From: Sphingomonadales bacterium
Lineage (GTDB): Bacteria; Pseudomonadota; Alphaproteobacteria; Sphingomonadales; Govanellaceae
Reading direction: 5' to 3'
DNA: 47,707 bases
Assembly (NCBI GenBank): GCA_019455285.1
Contig: JACFMS010000013.1
Coordinates: 1-47,707, forward strand
The notes under the pieces were generated by a model. That model made no database searches. It was not told the origin of the DNA and saw only the letters and a program-made list of their open reading frames with translations. This document shows, piece by piece, positions 18,825 through 27,734 of this stretch (its first letter is position 1; every line of letters begins with the position of its first letter). The position numbers were made by a program, and so were the translations under genes.

Positions 18825-20372
18825 TTAACCGGCCGCGCCGCCGGTCGCCGCTTCCTCATCGGCAAACCAGTGGGCGCGGGCAGCCATGATGATGGCGTTG
18901 GCCTCCTCCTCGCTTAGACCGAAGTCGCGCAGGATGCCGTCCTCCGCGCCAATGAGCTCGTCGCTGGCCAGATCGCCCAGGTCATCGATGGTCTTGACGC
19001 CCGCCTCGCCCAAGGCGACTAGCATCTGCGGCGTCAAGCCCTCGATGGCGGCCAATTCATCGGATACGCCAAGGGCGACGCGCTTTTCCTCGGCTTCCGC
19101 CGTCTGCGCCGCCAAGGCTTCGCGGGCGCGCGATTGCAGCACGTCGACCAGCTCGGCGTCAAAGCCCTCGATGCTGGTGAACTCGCCGGCGTCGACGTAG
19201 GCCACGTCCTCCAGATCGGTGAATCCTTCGGCGACCAGGAGCTGGGCCAAGGTCTCGTCAACGTCGAGCGCGGCGACGAACTGCGCCGTGCGCTGCCTGA
19301 ATTCTTCCTGGCGGCGCTGCGATTCGTCGGCCTCGGTGAGAATGTCGATGATCCAACCGGTAAGCTGCGAGGCGAGCCGCACGTTCTGGCCGCGCCGGCC
19401 GATGGCGAGGCTCAATTGATCGTCGGGCACCACCACCTCGATGCGCCGGCTGTCCTCGTCCATCACCACCTTGACCACGTCCGCCGGCGCCAGCGCGCTG
19501 ACGACGAAGGTGGCGGGATCGGGCGACCACGGAATGATGTCGATCTTCTCGCCTTGCAGTTCGCCGACTACCGCCTGCACGCGGCTGCCGCGCATGCCGA
19601 CGCAGGCGCCCACCGGATCGATGCTGTGGTCGTTGGACATGACGGCGATCTTGGCGCGGCTGCCGGGATCGCGAGCCACCGCCTTGATTTCGATGATCCC
19701 GTCGTAAATTTCCGGCACTTCCTGCATGAAAAGCTTGGCCATGAATTCCGGCCGAGTGCGCGACAGCAGAATTTGCGGGCCACGCTGCTCGCGCCGCACT
19801 TCATAGATGAAGGCGCGCACGCGGTCGCCGTTGCGGAAATGCTCGCGCGGGATCAACTGATCGCGGCGGATGATGGCTTCGGCGCGGCCGATGTCGATGA
19901 TGACGTTGCCGTATTCGACCCGTTTCACCACGCCCGAGATGATATCGCCGACGCGATCCTTGAACTCGTTGTACTGGCGTTCGCGCTCGGCGTCGCGCAC
20001 CTTCTGCACGATCACCTGCTTGGCGGTCTGCGCCGCGACGCGGCCGAAATCAAGCGGCGGCAGACTGTCGGCGAGAAAATCGCCGATCTTGGCGTCGGCC
20101 TTGCGCGCCTGCGCTTCGGCGAGATCGATCTGGATCGCCGGATTTTCCACCGTCTCGACCACTTCGAGAATACGGAACAGGCGAATTTCGCCGGTCTTAC
20201 GGTCGATCTGGGCCTGGATCTCGTTCTCGGCGCCGTAGCGCGAGCGCGCCGCCTTCTGGATCGCTTCCTCCATGGCGCCCAAGACCACGTCCTTATCGAT
20301 GGTCTTCTCGCGCGCCACCGCATCGGCGATTTGCAAAAGCTCAAGCCGATTTGCGCTCACAGCCACTGCCAT
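18825..20372 (-). CDS. nusA: Transcription termination/antitermination protein NusA
   Basis: RNA-polymerase-binding factor that modulates pausing, termination and antitermination. The 515-aa product shows the N-terminal domain (LLQIADAVAREKTIDKDVVL), S1 region (DIISGVVKRVEYGNVIIDIG), KH1/KH2 block (DPVGACVGMRGSRVQAVVGE, LAIGRRGQNVRLASQLTGW) and two C-terminal helix-hairpin-helix acidic repeats. Alphaproteobacterial and E. coli NusA both carry such repeats. I choose the ATG at 20372, which has GGAG eight bases upstream; an in-frame TTG two codons earlier is less likely. rimP lies 47 bases upstream. Confidence 0.97.
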   Translation of the reverse strand: MAVAVSANRLELLQIADAVAREKTIDKDVVLGAMEEAIQKAARSRYGAENEIQAQIDRKTGEIRLFRILEVVETVENPAIQIDLAEAQARKADAKIGDFLADSLPPLDFGRVAAQTAKQVIVQKVRDAERERQYNEFKDRVGDIISGVVKRVEYGNVIIDIGRAEAIIRRDQLIPREHFRNGDRVRAFIYEVRREQRGPQILLSRTRPEFMAKLFMQEVPEIYDGIIEIKAVARDPGSRAKIAVMSNDHSIDPVGACVGMRGSRVQAVVGELQGEKIDIIPWSPDPATFVVSALAPADVVKVVMDEDSRRIEVVVPDDQLSLAIGRRGQNVRLASQLTGWIIDILTEADESQRRQEEFRQRTAQFVAALDVDETLAQLLVAEGFTDLEDVAYVDAGEFTSIEGFDAELVDVLQSRAREALAAQTAEAEEKRVALGVSDELAAIEGLTPQMLVALGEAGVKTIDDLGDLASDELIGAEDGILRDFGLSEEEANAIIMAARAHWFADEEAATGGAAG

Positions 20373-20419
20373 CTTCAAAACTCCATATCCTGCATATGAA
20401 ATCTAAAATCCTGTCTTAA

Positions 20420-20914
20420 TCACCCGCCGCGCTTGGCCGCCGCCAGCGCCTCGCTTGCGGCAAGCTTCGCCTTGGCGATGCTATCCAGGGCGAACGCCAA
20501 GCGCTCGCCCTCGACGTCGACGAGCACCGCCTCGCCGTCTAAGCCCAACAGCCGGCCCTTGAACCGGCGGCGGCCCGCCACCGGCTCGGTCGTTTCCAAC
20601 CTGACTTGTTGTCCGGCAAAACGCTCAAAGTCGCCGCGCCGCGTCAGCGGCCGGTCGATCCCCGGCGAGCTGACCTCCAGCACGTAAGCGCCGTGGATCG
20701 GATCGGTCGCATCAAGCCGCTCCGAAAGCGCCCGATTGAGCTTGGCGCAGTCGTCCACCGACATGCCGCCGCCCGGCCGCTCCGCCAGCACCTGGACGGT
20801 CACGCCTCGGCTGCGGCCCGGCGCTTTTAACACCGAGACGCGCACAAGCTCGAACCCTTCGGCCTCCACCCAAGGCGCGATCAGGTCTGCCAGCGGCTCT
20901 TTGTCAATCGCCAC
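20420..20914 (-). CDS. rimP: Ribosome maturation factor RimP
   Basis: Needed for late 30S assembly. The 164-aa product has LADLIAPWVEAEGFELVRV, then MSVDDCAKLNRALSERLDA and the diagnostic YVLEVSSPGIDRPLTRRGDF, ending in a small SH3-like domain. The start is a GTG (20912-20914) with GGGGAGA six to seven bases upstream; no ATG fits the conserved N-terminus. First gene of the rimP-nusA-infB block; the leader upstream contains a terminator-like hairpin. Confidence 0.96.
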   Translation of the reverse strand: MAIDKEPLADLIAPWVEAEGFELVRVSVLKAPGRSRGVTVQVLAERPGGGMSVDDCAKLNRALSERLDATDPIHGAYVLEVSSPGIDRPLTRRGDFERFAGQQVRLETTEPVAGRRRFKGRLLGLDGEAVLVDVEGERLAFALDSIAKAKLAASEALAAAKRGG

Positions 20915-20990
20915 GATGTCTCCCCGCCGCCGTGCGGCCCCGTCCGAGCCTCATCGGAACCGGCGCACCGCGATTTTGCGGGTCGACCCA

Positions 20991-21017
20991 ATAAAAAAGT
21001 GGGCCAATGACCCACTT
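20991..21017 (-). terminator. Intrinsic terminator between trmB and rimP
   Basis: On the minus strand AAGTGGG (21011-21017 complement) and CCCACTT (20997-21003 complement) form a 7-bp stem with a 7-base loop, followed directly by a T-rich tract TTTTATT. It lies 115 bases after the trmB stop and about 75 bases before the rimP start. It may end the metK-trmB transcript or act as an attenuator in the rimP-nusA leader. A perfect palindrome GGGTCGACCC (20980-20989) follows at once. Confidence 0.75.
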
Positions 21018-21064
21018 CCGATAAGGCTCGTGATCTACACGTCGGAGTCGACTGGCGGTAATAT

Positions 21065-21083
21065 AGTGATGCCGCGCATCACT
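21065..21083. promoter_or_regulatory. Perfect 8-bp dyad downstream of trmB
   Basis: AGTGATGC and GCATCACT flank a 3-base centre. No T tract follows on either strand, so it is not an obvious terminator. It could be an operator for the rimP block or a 3'-end stability stem of the metK-trmB message. The remainder of the 217-base gap 20915-21131 holds the terminator above and no gene that I can see. Confidence 0.4.
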
Positions 21084-21131
21084 GCAAGCGTTTCCTACTA
21101 TACCACCCCAGACGTCCTATTTACATAGCCC

Positions 21132-21824
21132 TCACGGCCGGCGCTGAAACGCCAGGTAGACCGCCCGGCCGCCGGCGGCCAGCGCCTTTTGCTCATAGCG
21201 GGTGGCGACCCAGCCGGCGGGCGGCCGCCGCCAGTCCTCAGGCTCCTCGGCGGTCCAGGAAAAAGCGCCGTGGCCCAAGACCTCGCGCAAGGTCCAGGCG
21301 CAATAGTCCATATGATCGGTGGCGAACAGGAACGCGCCGCCGGGACGTAAGGCGCGGGCGATCTCATTAAGATTGTCCCGGCTGACGAAGCGGCGCTTGT
21401 GATGACGGACCTTGGGCCAGGGATCGGGATAAAGGAGAAACAGCCGGTCCACTGAGGCGTCAGCCAGCCGGGGCAGCAGCCGACGCGCGTCCTCGTCGAA
21501 AATACGGATGTTTTTTAACCCCTTGGCGTCAATTTCCTGGAGCAAGCCGGCGACCCCATTCAAGAACGGCTCGCAGCCGATGAAATTGACTTGCGGGTGG
21601 GCCATGGCCTGGGCCGCCAGGTGCTCGCCGCGGCCAAAGCCGATCTCCAGCCACAACGGCCGCGACGGGTCGGGAAAGACCGCGCCCAGATCAAGGGGGC
21701 CAGCGGCGGGCAGGGTCAGACGGAGCTTGGGCAACAGGTTGTCCACCAGCATCTGCGACCAGGCGCGCAAGGGATGCCCCTTGCGCCGGCCATAGAAGCG
21801 ATGGTCGGTAGCCTGCGCCGTCAT
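21132..21824 (-). CDS. trmB: tRNA (guanine-N7-)-methyltransferase TrmB
   Basis: Methylates G46 in the variable loop of tRNAs using SAM. The 230-aa product has the N-terminal RRKGHPLRAWSQMLVDNLLP, the SAM motif LWLEIGFGRGEHLAAQA, NFIGCEPFLNGVAGLL and the family signature FLLYPDPWPKVRHHKRRFV. It starts 11 bases after the metK stop. The pairing links a SAM-using enzyme to SAM supply, and co-transcription is likely. Confidence 0.97.
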   Translation of the reverse strand: MTAQATDHRFYGRRKGHPLRAWSQMLVDNLLPKLRLTLPAAGPLDLGAVFPDPSRPLWLEIGFGRGEHLAAQAMAHPQVNFIGCEPFLNGVAGLLQEIDAKGLKNIRIFDEDARRLLPRLADASVDRLFLLYPDPWPKVRHHKRRFVSRDNLNEIARALRPGGAFLFATDHMDYCAWTLREVLGHGAFSWTAEEPEDWRRPPAGWVATRYEQKALAAGGRAVYLAFQRRP

Positions 21825-21835
21825 GGCGGGATGTT

Positions 21836-22999
<1,164 letters not shown>

Positions 23000-23086
23000 G
23001 CGCCACTTCTCCTTAGTTGGGCGGACAGGGGGCAGGCTGGCCGCCGGGTCGATCCCACTTACCGCCACGGGCGGCAAAACACAAGG

Positions 23087-23120
23087 ATAAAGATGATCTT
23101 ATATAAAGATTTCTTTATAT
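23087..23120. promoter_or_regulatory. Tandem AT-rich dyads upstream of metK (candidate SahR-type operator)
   Basis: ATATAAAGA and TCTTTATAT around a 2-base centre make a near-perfect dyad at 23101-23120. A second, imperfect dyad at 23087-23104 repeats the half-site ATAAAGAT, so the left arms recur 16 bases apart (23087-23094 and 23103-23110). The sequence stands out sharply from the GC-rich surroundings. Methionine-cycle genes of alphaproteobacteria are known to be controlled by the SAH-responsive ArsR-family regulator SahR, whose sites, as I recall, are similar AT-rich palindromes. No arsR gene lies nearby. Confidence 0.6.
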
Positions 23121-23147
23121 TTAATAGCGGCTGGATGCAGTTTGGCG

Positions 23148-23927
23148 TCATTCTTCTTGGTGGCTGAACGGCGTCACCTCGGCGAGCGCGGCCATGAGCG
23201 CCGCATCGCCATGGTCCATGGCCGACAGCAACCGCGCGCCTTGCGCTTGCAGCAGCGCCTCGAAGGCATTGGCCGGATGCATCGCCGATGCCGCCGCCAG
23301 GAGCGCGCGCGCTCCCTCGGCGTATCGGTCAGCGTCCAGGCGCAGCAACACTTTAGCGTATTCGACGCGGATCGCGGGATTATCGGGGGCCAGCGTCATG
23401 GCGCGCCCAAAAGCCGCGGTCATGCGCTGGCGGCTCGCGCCATAGAAAAGTTTCGCCAGAAAGCCGCCGGCGGCGGTGACCAGTTCGCCGTTCCAGCCGC
23501 CGGCGATGCCATGAACCCAGGGATCATCGGGCGCCAAGATCAGTGCGCGGGCGATCAACTGTTTGGCTTCCCGGCCATAGCCGGCGCTGTGCGCGGCAAG
23601 CGGCGACAGCTGCCGCGCCCGGTAGCCCAGGGCGATCACCAGATGCAGCATCGCTTCCACATGATCGGGATTGCGCTCAAGCGCGCGGCGCGCCGCCGTC
23701 TCGGCTTCGCTTAAATGGCCATTCCTCTCCGCCGGCGGCGCCAGATAGGCGGCGAGCACCAATTCGGCGCGGGCAACCAGCGCGTCGCCATCGGCGGTGT
23801 GCAGCGCGCCAGCCAGGACCGCCGCTTGCGCGAACTGTCCAGCGTTGAAGGCGCTTTCCGCATCAGCGAAAGTAGCGGCGCGCGCCGGCGCGGCAAAGAG
23901 CAGCAATAATATCGCCAGCGCCTTCAT
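23148..23927 (-). CDS. Periplasmic TPR-like protein
   Basis: The 259-aa product opens with a signal peptide (MKALAILLLLFAAPARA, cleavage after ARA) and continues as an alanine-rich alpha-helical repeat protein. TPR-like units include SAFNAGQFAQAAVLAGAL, EAETAARRALERNPDHVEAM and AFGRAMTLAPDNPAIRVEYA. No catalytic motif is visible. Its ATG overlaps the stop of the upstream lipoprotein gene (ATGA), so the pair is translationally coupled and the two proteins may work together at the cell envelope. Function unknown. Confidence 0.8.
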   Translation of the reverse strand: MKALAILLLLFAAPARAATFADAESAFNAGQFAQAAVLAGALHTADGDALVARAELVLAAYLAPPAERNGHLSEAETAARRALERNPDHVEAMLHLVIALGYRARQLSPLAAHSAGYGREAKQLIARALILAPDDPWVHGIAGGWNGELVTAAGGFLAKLFYGASRQRMTAAFGRAMTLAPDNPAIRVEYAKVLLRLDADRYAEGARALLAAASAMHPANAFEALLQAQGARLLSAMDHGDAALMAALAEVTPFSHQEE

Positions 23928-25363
23928 GGTTGAGATTCCGAAACGCGAAACGTCGCTTCGATCAGATCGGGATCATCGAAATGACGGACGCCGACGAAGG
24001 CGGTGGCGTGTCGGCCCCATTGCCGCATCGCGCCGGCGCTCTTGATCCCCATGGGCCAGAACAAAAACCGTTCGCCCCGCGCCGTGCCGGCGACCAGACC
24101 ATCGGGACGAAACAGGCTGCGCGTTCGCCCATCGCCCAGCGGCAACGCGCGCAGCCCGTCGTAATCGCGCAGCTCGTAGCGCCGCGCCGCAGCGCCGCCG
24201 GTCGTTACCTCGATATCCTTGATGTAGTGCGTGCCCGCTGCCAGGCGTACCGCGAGACGTTCGCCCTGCGCCAGCGCCGGCGCGCGCTGCGGCACGCTTG
24301 ATCCTTCATGCCACAACGACCATCGGTCGCGGCGGTCCCAATCGGCGACGGGAAAGAACAGGTGATAACAACCGCAGGGATGAATGCTGTCGTATAGAAG
24401 CGGTTGGCCATTCTCGTCCAACGTCACGCGCCAGATGAGGCCATCCAGCGCGCCGCCCAAAAGATCGATTTGGCCGCGCTTCGGCCGCTCGGCAAACCAG
24501 AACACATAGACCAGTTGCACCGCCACGCGGCCCCGATAGCGGGTATGGCTGACCAGCGTATAGGCGACGGGCGTTGCGTCCTCGACCACGGGCTTACCCG
24601 CCGCCGACCAGACGAGCGCGCCGATGCGGTCGGCGGTCGTCGCCTCATCCACCACCAACGCCGGCGCGTGCGCCGCCAACAGCGCCGCCTTATCGTCCGC
24701 GCTCAACTGCGGCATGCCCAGCGCATCGCGCGGCAGGGCGGCAAAATCAGGAATGGCGGTCACGGCCGGCGGCGGCGCGTACCTTATCAAATTACCCGTG
24801 ATCGGCAACGCCGCCACCGGTCCGGCGATATCGCGCGTCTCCCGTTGCCGCCATTGAAAAGCGCCCGCCGCGATGGGCATGGCGGTCAAGGGATAAAGGC
24901 CCAGAAGCCGCTGCCAGCGATCATAATCGTCGGTCACGCGGGCGGCTTTCCGCAGCGCCGCCCGGGCGGCGGGCGACGCCAGATCATGGGCCACCAGGTA
25001 GGCGCGGCAGCGGTTAAGATCGTCGATCTCGCCGGCCGCGCCAAGGTTTTGCATCTCCGCCGCGCGCGCCTCGGCGTCCAACGCCGCCAAGCGCTGCGCC
25101 CAGATGTCAAAAGCCGCACCCGTCACCTCCTGGCGGAACGAGGCGAGGAAACGCGAGACGCGCAAATAGGGAAACCCCACCACCCTGGCCGCCTGGGCAT
25201 CGCCGACGCCAGCCGCCGCCACTCGGCGATCAGCGTCCTGGAAATGGTCCAGGCAACGCGCCGCCTCGGTGGTGGCGTCGAGCGTGCGCCAAGAGGTATC
25301 CACCGTAGCGCAACCGGCAAGGAGCAGCGACAGTGCGGCGATCGCAAAGCCCAAGCGGCCCAT
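23924..25363 (-). CDS. Uncharacterised lipoprotein with a CGCYH motif
   Basis: The 479-aa product has a lipoprotein signal (MGRLGFAIAALSLLLAGC, lipid-accepting Cys18). The body has no domain I can name. Its most distinctive stretch is QIDLLGGALDGLIWRVTLDE, followed by LLYDSIHPCGCYHLFFPVAD with Cys330, Cys332 and His334 close together, which could bind a metal. Later blocks are LWHEGSSVPQRAP and GTHYIKDIEV. I take the ATG at 25361-25363, which has AGGAAGG upstream and gives the lipobox; the frame is open further. It overlaps the TPR gene by 4 bases. Similar conserved hypothetical proteins occur in other proteobacteria, from memory. Confidence 0.8.
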   Translation of the reverse strand: MGRLGFAIAALSLLLAGCATVDTSWRTLDATTEAARCLDHFQDADRRVAAAGVGDAQAARVVGFPYLRVSRFLASFRQEVTGAAFDIWAQRLAALDAEARAAEMQNLGAAGEIDDLNRCRAYLVAHDLASPAARAALRKAARVTDDYDRWQRLLGLYPLTAMPIAAGAFQWRQRETRDIAGPVAALPITGNLIRYAPPPAVTAIPDFAALPRDALGMPQLSADDKAALLAAHAPALVVDEATTADRIGALVWSAAGKPVVEDATPVAYTLVSHTRYRGRVAVQLVYVFWFAERPKRGQIDLLGGALDGLIWRVTLDENGQPLLYDSIHPCGCYHLFFPVADWDRRDRWSLWHEGSSVPQRAPALAQGERLAVRLAAGTHYIKDIEVTTGGAAARRYELRDYDGLRALPLGDGRTRSLFRPDGLVAGTARGERFLFWPMGIKSAGAMRQWGRHATAFVGVRHFDDPDLIEATFRVSESQP

Positions 25364-25440
25364 ATCGACCTTCCTACTTTCCCTCGCCCTATTAAGATCA
25401 TACCATTGTCCGGTCCCTATCGTCACAATGGTTTGCAAGA

Positions 25441-25923
25441 ATGTTGATGGACCTTATCGTTAACCCTACCAACCCGAAAGACATCGCCGCCGTCGACCGC
25501 CTGTTTCGCGATTATGCCGAGTGGCTGAAGGCCGATATTTGCCTTTACGACTTCGAGGAGGAAATGCAGCGCTTTCCCGCCCCCTACGTGCCGCCGTTAG
25601 GCGCGCTCTTTCTCGCCACGGAGAATGGCCGGGCGCTGGGCGCGGTGGGCGTCCGCCCCATCGCCGACAAGATATGCGAGATGAAGCGCATGTACGTGCG
25701 CGATGAAGCGCGGGGCAGCGGCCTTGGCCGCCGCCTGGCGGAAGCGACGCTTGCCTGGGCGAAAGACGCCGGCTATCACGTCATGCGGCTGGATACCTTG
25801 CCGAAATTGACGGCGGCGCGGGCGCTTTATGAAAGCCTCGGCTTTATCCCGTGCGCGCCCTACAACGTCAATCCGGCGGACAAGGTGTTGTTTTATGAAA
25901 AAGACCTGCGGCCTTCTCCTTGA
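25441..25923 (+). CDS. GNAT-family N-acetyltransferase
   Basis: The 160-aa product has the acetyl-CoA-binding signature RDEARGSGLGRRLAEATLAW and the fold strands ALGAVGVRPI and HVMRLDTLPKLTAARALYES. The C-terminal LGFIPCAPYNVNPADKVLFY matches small GNAT acyltransferases. The acceptor cannot be predicted. It diverges from the lipoprotein gene across 77 bases. The final residues (RPSP) and the stop codon lie inside the first hairpin of a palindromic repeat, so the natural C-terminus may have been altered by its insertion. Confidence 0.9.
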   Translation: MLMDLIVNPTNPKDIAAVDRLFRDYAEWLKADICLYDFEEEMQRFPAPYVPPLGALFLATENGRALGAVGVRPIADKICEMKRMYVRDEARGSGLGRRLAEATLAWAKDAGYHVMRLDTLPKLTAARALYESLGFIPCAPYNVNPADKVLFYEKDLRPSP

Positions 25924-26009
25924 GGAGAAGGTGTCACGCGCCAGCGTGACGGATGAGGTGAATTGTAATGAATATTCACCTCACCCTGACCCTCTCCTCA
26001 AGGAGAGGG
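25912..26009. repeat. Composite palindromic repeat (REP-like)
   Basis: Four stems follow one another. CCTTCTCC/GGAGAAGG has loop TTGA (25912-25931). GTCACGC/GCGTGAC lies at 25933-25950. TGAGGTGAAT/ATTCACCTCA lies at 25954-25983. CCCTCTCC/GGAGAGGG has loop TCAA (25990-26009). The two ends are inverted copies of each other around the central stem. The text TCACCTCACCCTGACCCTCTCC resembles a dispersed intergenic repeat seen in many proteobacterial genomes (from memory). It lies between GNAT and lysK, may end both convergent transcripts, and has no second copy in this window. Confidence 0.8.
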
Positions 26010-26046
26010 TATTTCCTCTTCTATGTGGTATTATTCCTTGCTGACG

Positions 26047-27630
26047 CTATCCCAATGCTTCGCCGGCGATGGCGCGCTTCAACAGCGCCTTGGAATTATC
26101 CAGACCATACAATGCGAAGAACGAACCCATGCGCGGGCCTTGCGGCTGGCCCAAGAGAATTTCGTAAAGCGCCTTGAACCAGTCGCGCAGATTTTCATAG
26201 CCCGCCGCCTTGCCGACTTCATAGACCTCGAACTGAATGGCTTCGCCATCGGCGTTCGCCGGCAAGGCGTCCAGCTTTTGCAACAGCGTCGTCAAGGCCG
26301 CGCGTTCAGCCTCGCTAGCCAGACGATAGGCGCGGGTCGGCTTGACGAAATCCTCATAGTAGGCGATGGCGTAATCCACCGAGCGGTCGAGGAGCGGATG
26401 ATTGGCCGGCGACGCGCCCGGCGCGTAGCGACTGATGAAACCCCAAATCACGCTCTTGTCGTCGCTGTGCGCCGCGCCCACCAAATTCAATAACAAATTG
26501 AAGGTCACCGGCATGTCCTCCGCCGGCACCTTGCCGCCGTGAATATGCCATACCGGATTGTTGATCTGCGCCGCGCGGTCCTGGGTCGGATAGGCAGCGA
26601 GATGCGAGATATATTCGTCCACGGCTTTCGGGATGACATCGAAGTAAAGCCGCTTGGCCTTACGGGGACTTTGATACATGTAAAGCGCCAGGCTTTCCGG
26701 GCTGGCGTACCTGAGCCATTCATCGATGGTCAGTCCATTGCCCTTGGACTTCGATATCTTCTCGCCCTTCTCATCAAGAAAAAGCTCGTAGTTGAAGCCC
26801 TCGGGCGGCGTACCGCCGAGGATTTTGCAGATTTTGCTCGATAGCGTGACGGAATCGATCAGATCCTTGCCCGCCATTTCATAGTCGACGCCCAAGGCCA
26901 CCCAGCGCATCGCCCAATCGGCCTTCCATTGCAGTTTGCAATGGCCGCCGGTGACTGGCACTTCCGTTTTCGATCCGTCCTCGTCTTCATAAACGATGCT
27001 GCCGACCGCTAGATTGCGCTCGACCACCGGCACTTGCAGCACGCGCCCGGTTTTCGGACAGACGGGAAGAAACGGACTGTAGGTCTTGCGTCGATCCGGC
27101 CCCAAGGTCGGCAGGATGACGTTGATCACCGCGTCGTAATGCTCAAGCACGCGCAGAAGCGTCGCATCGAAACGGCCCGATTTATAGCACTCGGTGGCGG
27201 AATAAAATTCGTATTCGAAACCGAAGCGGTCGAGAAAGGCCCGCAGCCGCGCGTTGTTGTGATGGGCGAAGCTTTCGTGGGTGCCGAAGGGATCGGGGAC
27301 CATGGTCAACGGCTTGCCCAGATGCTGCGCCAACATCCCCTTGTTGGGCACGTTATCCGGCACCTTGCGCAGGCCGTCCATGTCGTCGGAAAAAGCGATG
27401 AGCCGGGTTTTCACGTCCGAGAGCAGCGAGAAGGCGTGACGCACCATGGTGGTGCGCGCCACCTCGCCGAAGGTGCCGATGTGCGGCAGGCCCGAGGGGC
27501 CATAGCCGGTTTCGAAAATCACTCGCTCTTTCGGCGCGCGGCTGAGGCGCTCCACCAACTTTTGCGCTTCCTCGAAAGGCCAGGCTTTGCTGGCGCGGGC
27601 GATGTCGGCGTCGCTCATGGGTTTTGACAT
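26047..27630 (-). CDS. lysK: Lysyl-tRNA synthetase, class I
   Basis: Charges tRNA-Lys with lysine. The 527-aa product is of the archaeal-type class I enzyme rather than class II Lys[13 protein letters not shown] (45-56) holds the HIGH-like motif and EKISKSKGN (290-298) the KMSKS-like motif. Other class I LysRS blocks are [14 protein letters not shown] and [16 protein letters not shown]. Alphaproteobacteria commonly use this form. I begin at [19 protein letters not shown] (27630); the frame is open for about 20 more codons without family similarity. It diverges from the helicase gene across about 104 bases. Confidence 0.97.
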   Translation of the reverse strand: MSKPMSDADIARASKAWPFEEAQKLVERLSRAPKERVIFETGYGPSGLPHIGTFGEVARTTMVRHAFSLLSDVKTRLIAFSDDMDGLRKVPDNVPNKGMLAQHLGKPLTMVPDPFGTHESFAHHNNARLRAFLDRFGFEYEFYSATECYKSGRFDATLLRVLEHYDAVINVILPTLGPDRRKTYSPFLPVCPKTGRVLQVPVVERNLAVGSIVYEDEDGSKTEVPVTGGHCKLQWKADWAMRWVALGVDYEMAGKDLIDSVTLSSKICKILGGTPPEGFNYELFLDEKGEKISKSKGNGLTIDEWLRYASPESLALYMYQSPRKAKRLYFDVIPKAVDEYISHLAAYPTQDRAAQINNPVWHIHGGKVPAEDMPVTFNLLLNLVGAAHSDDKSVIWGFISRYAPGASPANHPLLDRSVDYAIAYYEDFVKPTRAYRLASEAERAALTTLLQKLDALPANADGEAIQFEVYEVGKAAGYENLRDWFKALYEILLGQPQGPRMGSFFALYGLDNSKALLKRAIAGEALG

Positions 27631-27734
27631 AATCTCTCGTTGCGGGTAGCCCGCGGGACCATAGGAGGAAGCGCCTTTATCGTCAACCACGACACTGGCC
27701 GAGCCGCCGAAGCGTCCTTATAGTCGATGATCGC

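Noticed and set aside
19134-20399. A 421-codon plus-strand frame opposite nusA
   Set aside because: Antisense shadow of a gene with complete NusA domains.
23000-23086. A SAM-sensing riboswitch in the metK leader
   Set aside because: Only a simple CCGCC/GGCGG stem (23062-23074) is seen; the conserved SAM-II or SAM/SAH pseudoknot elements were not recognised.
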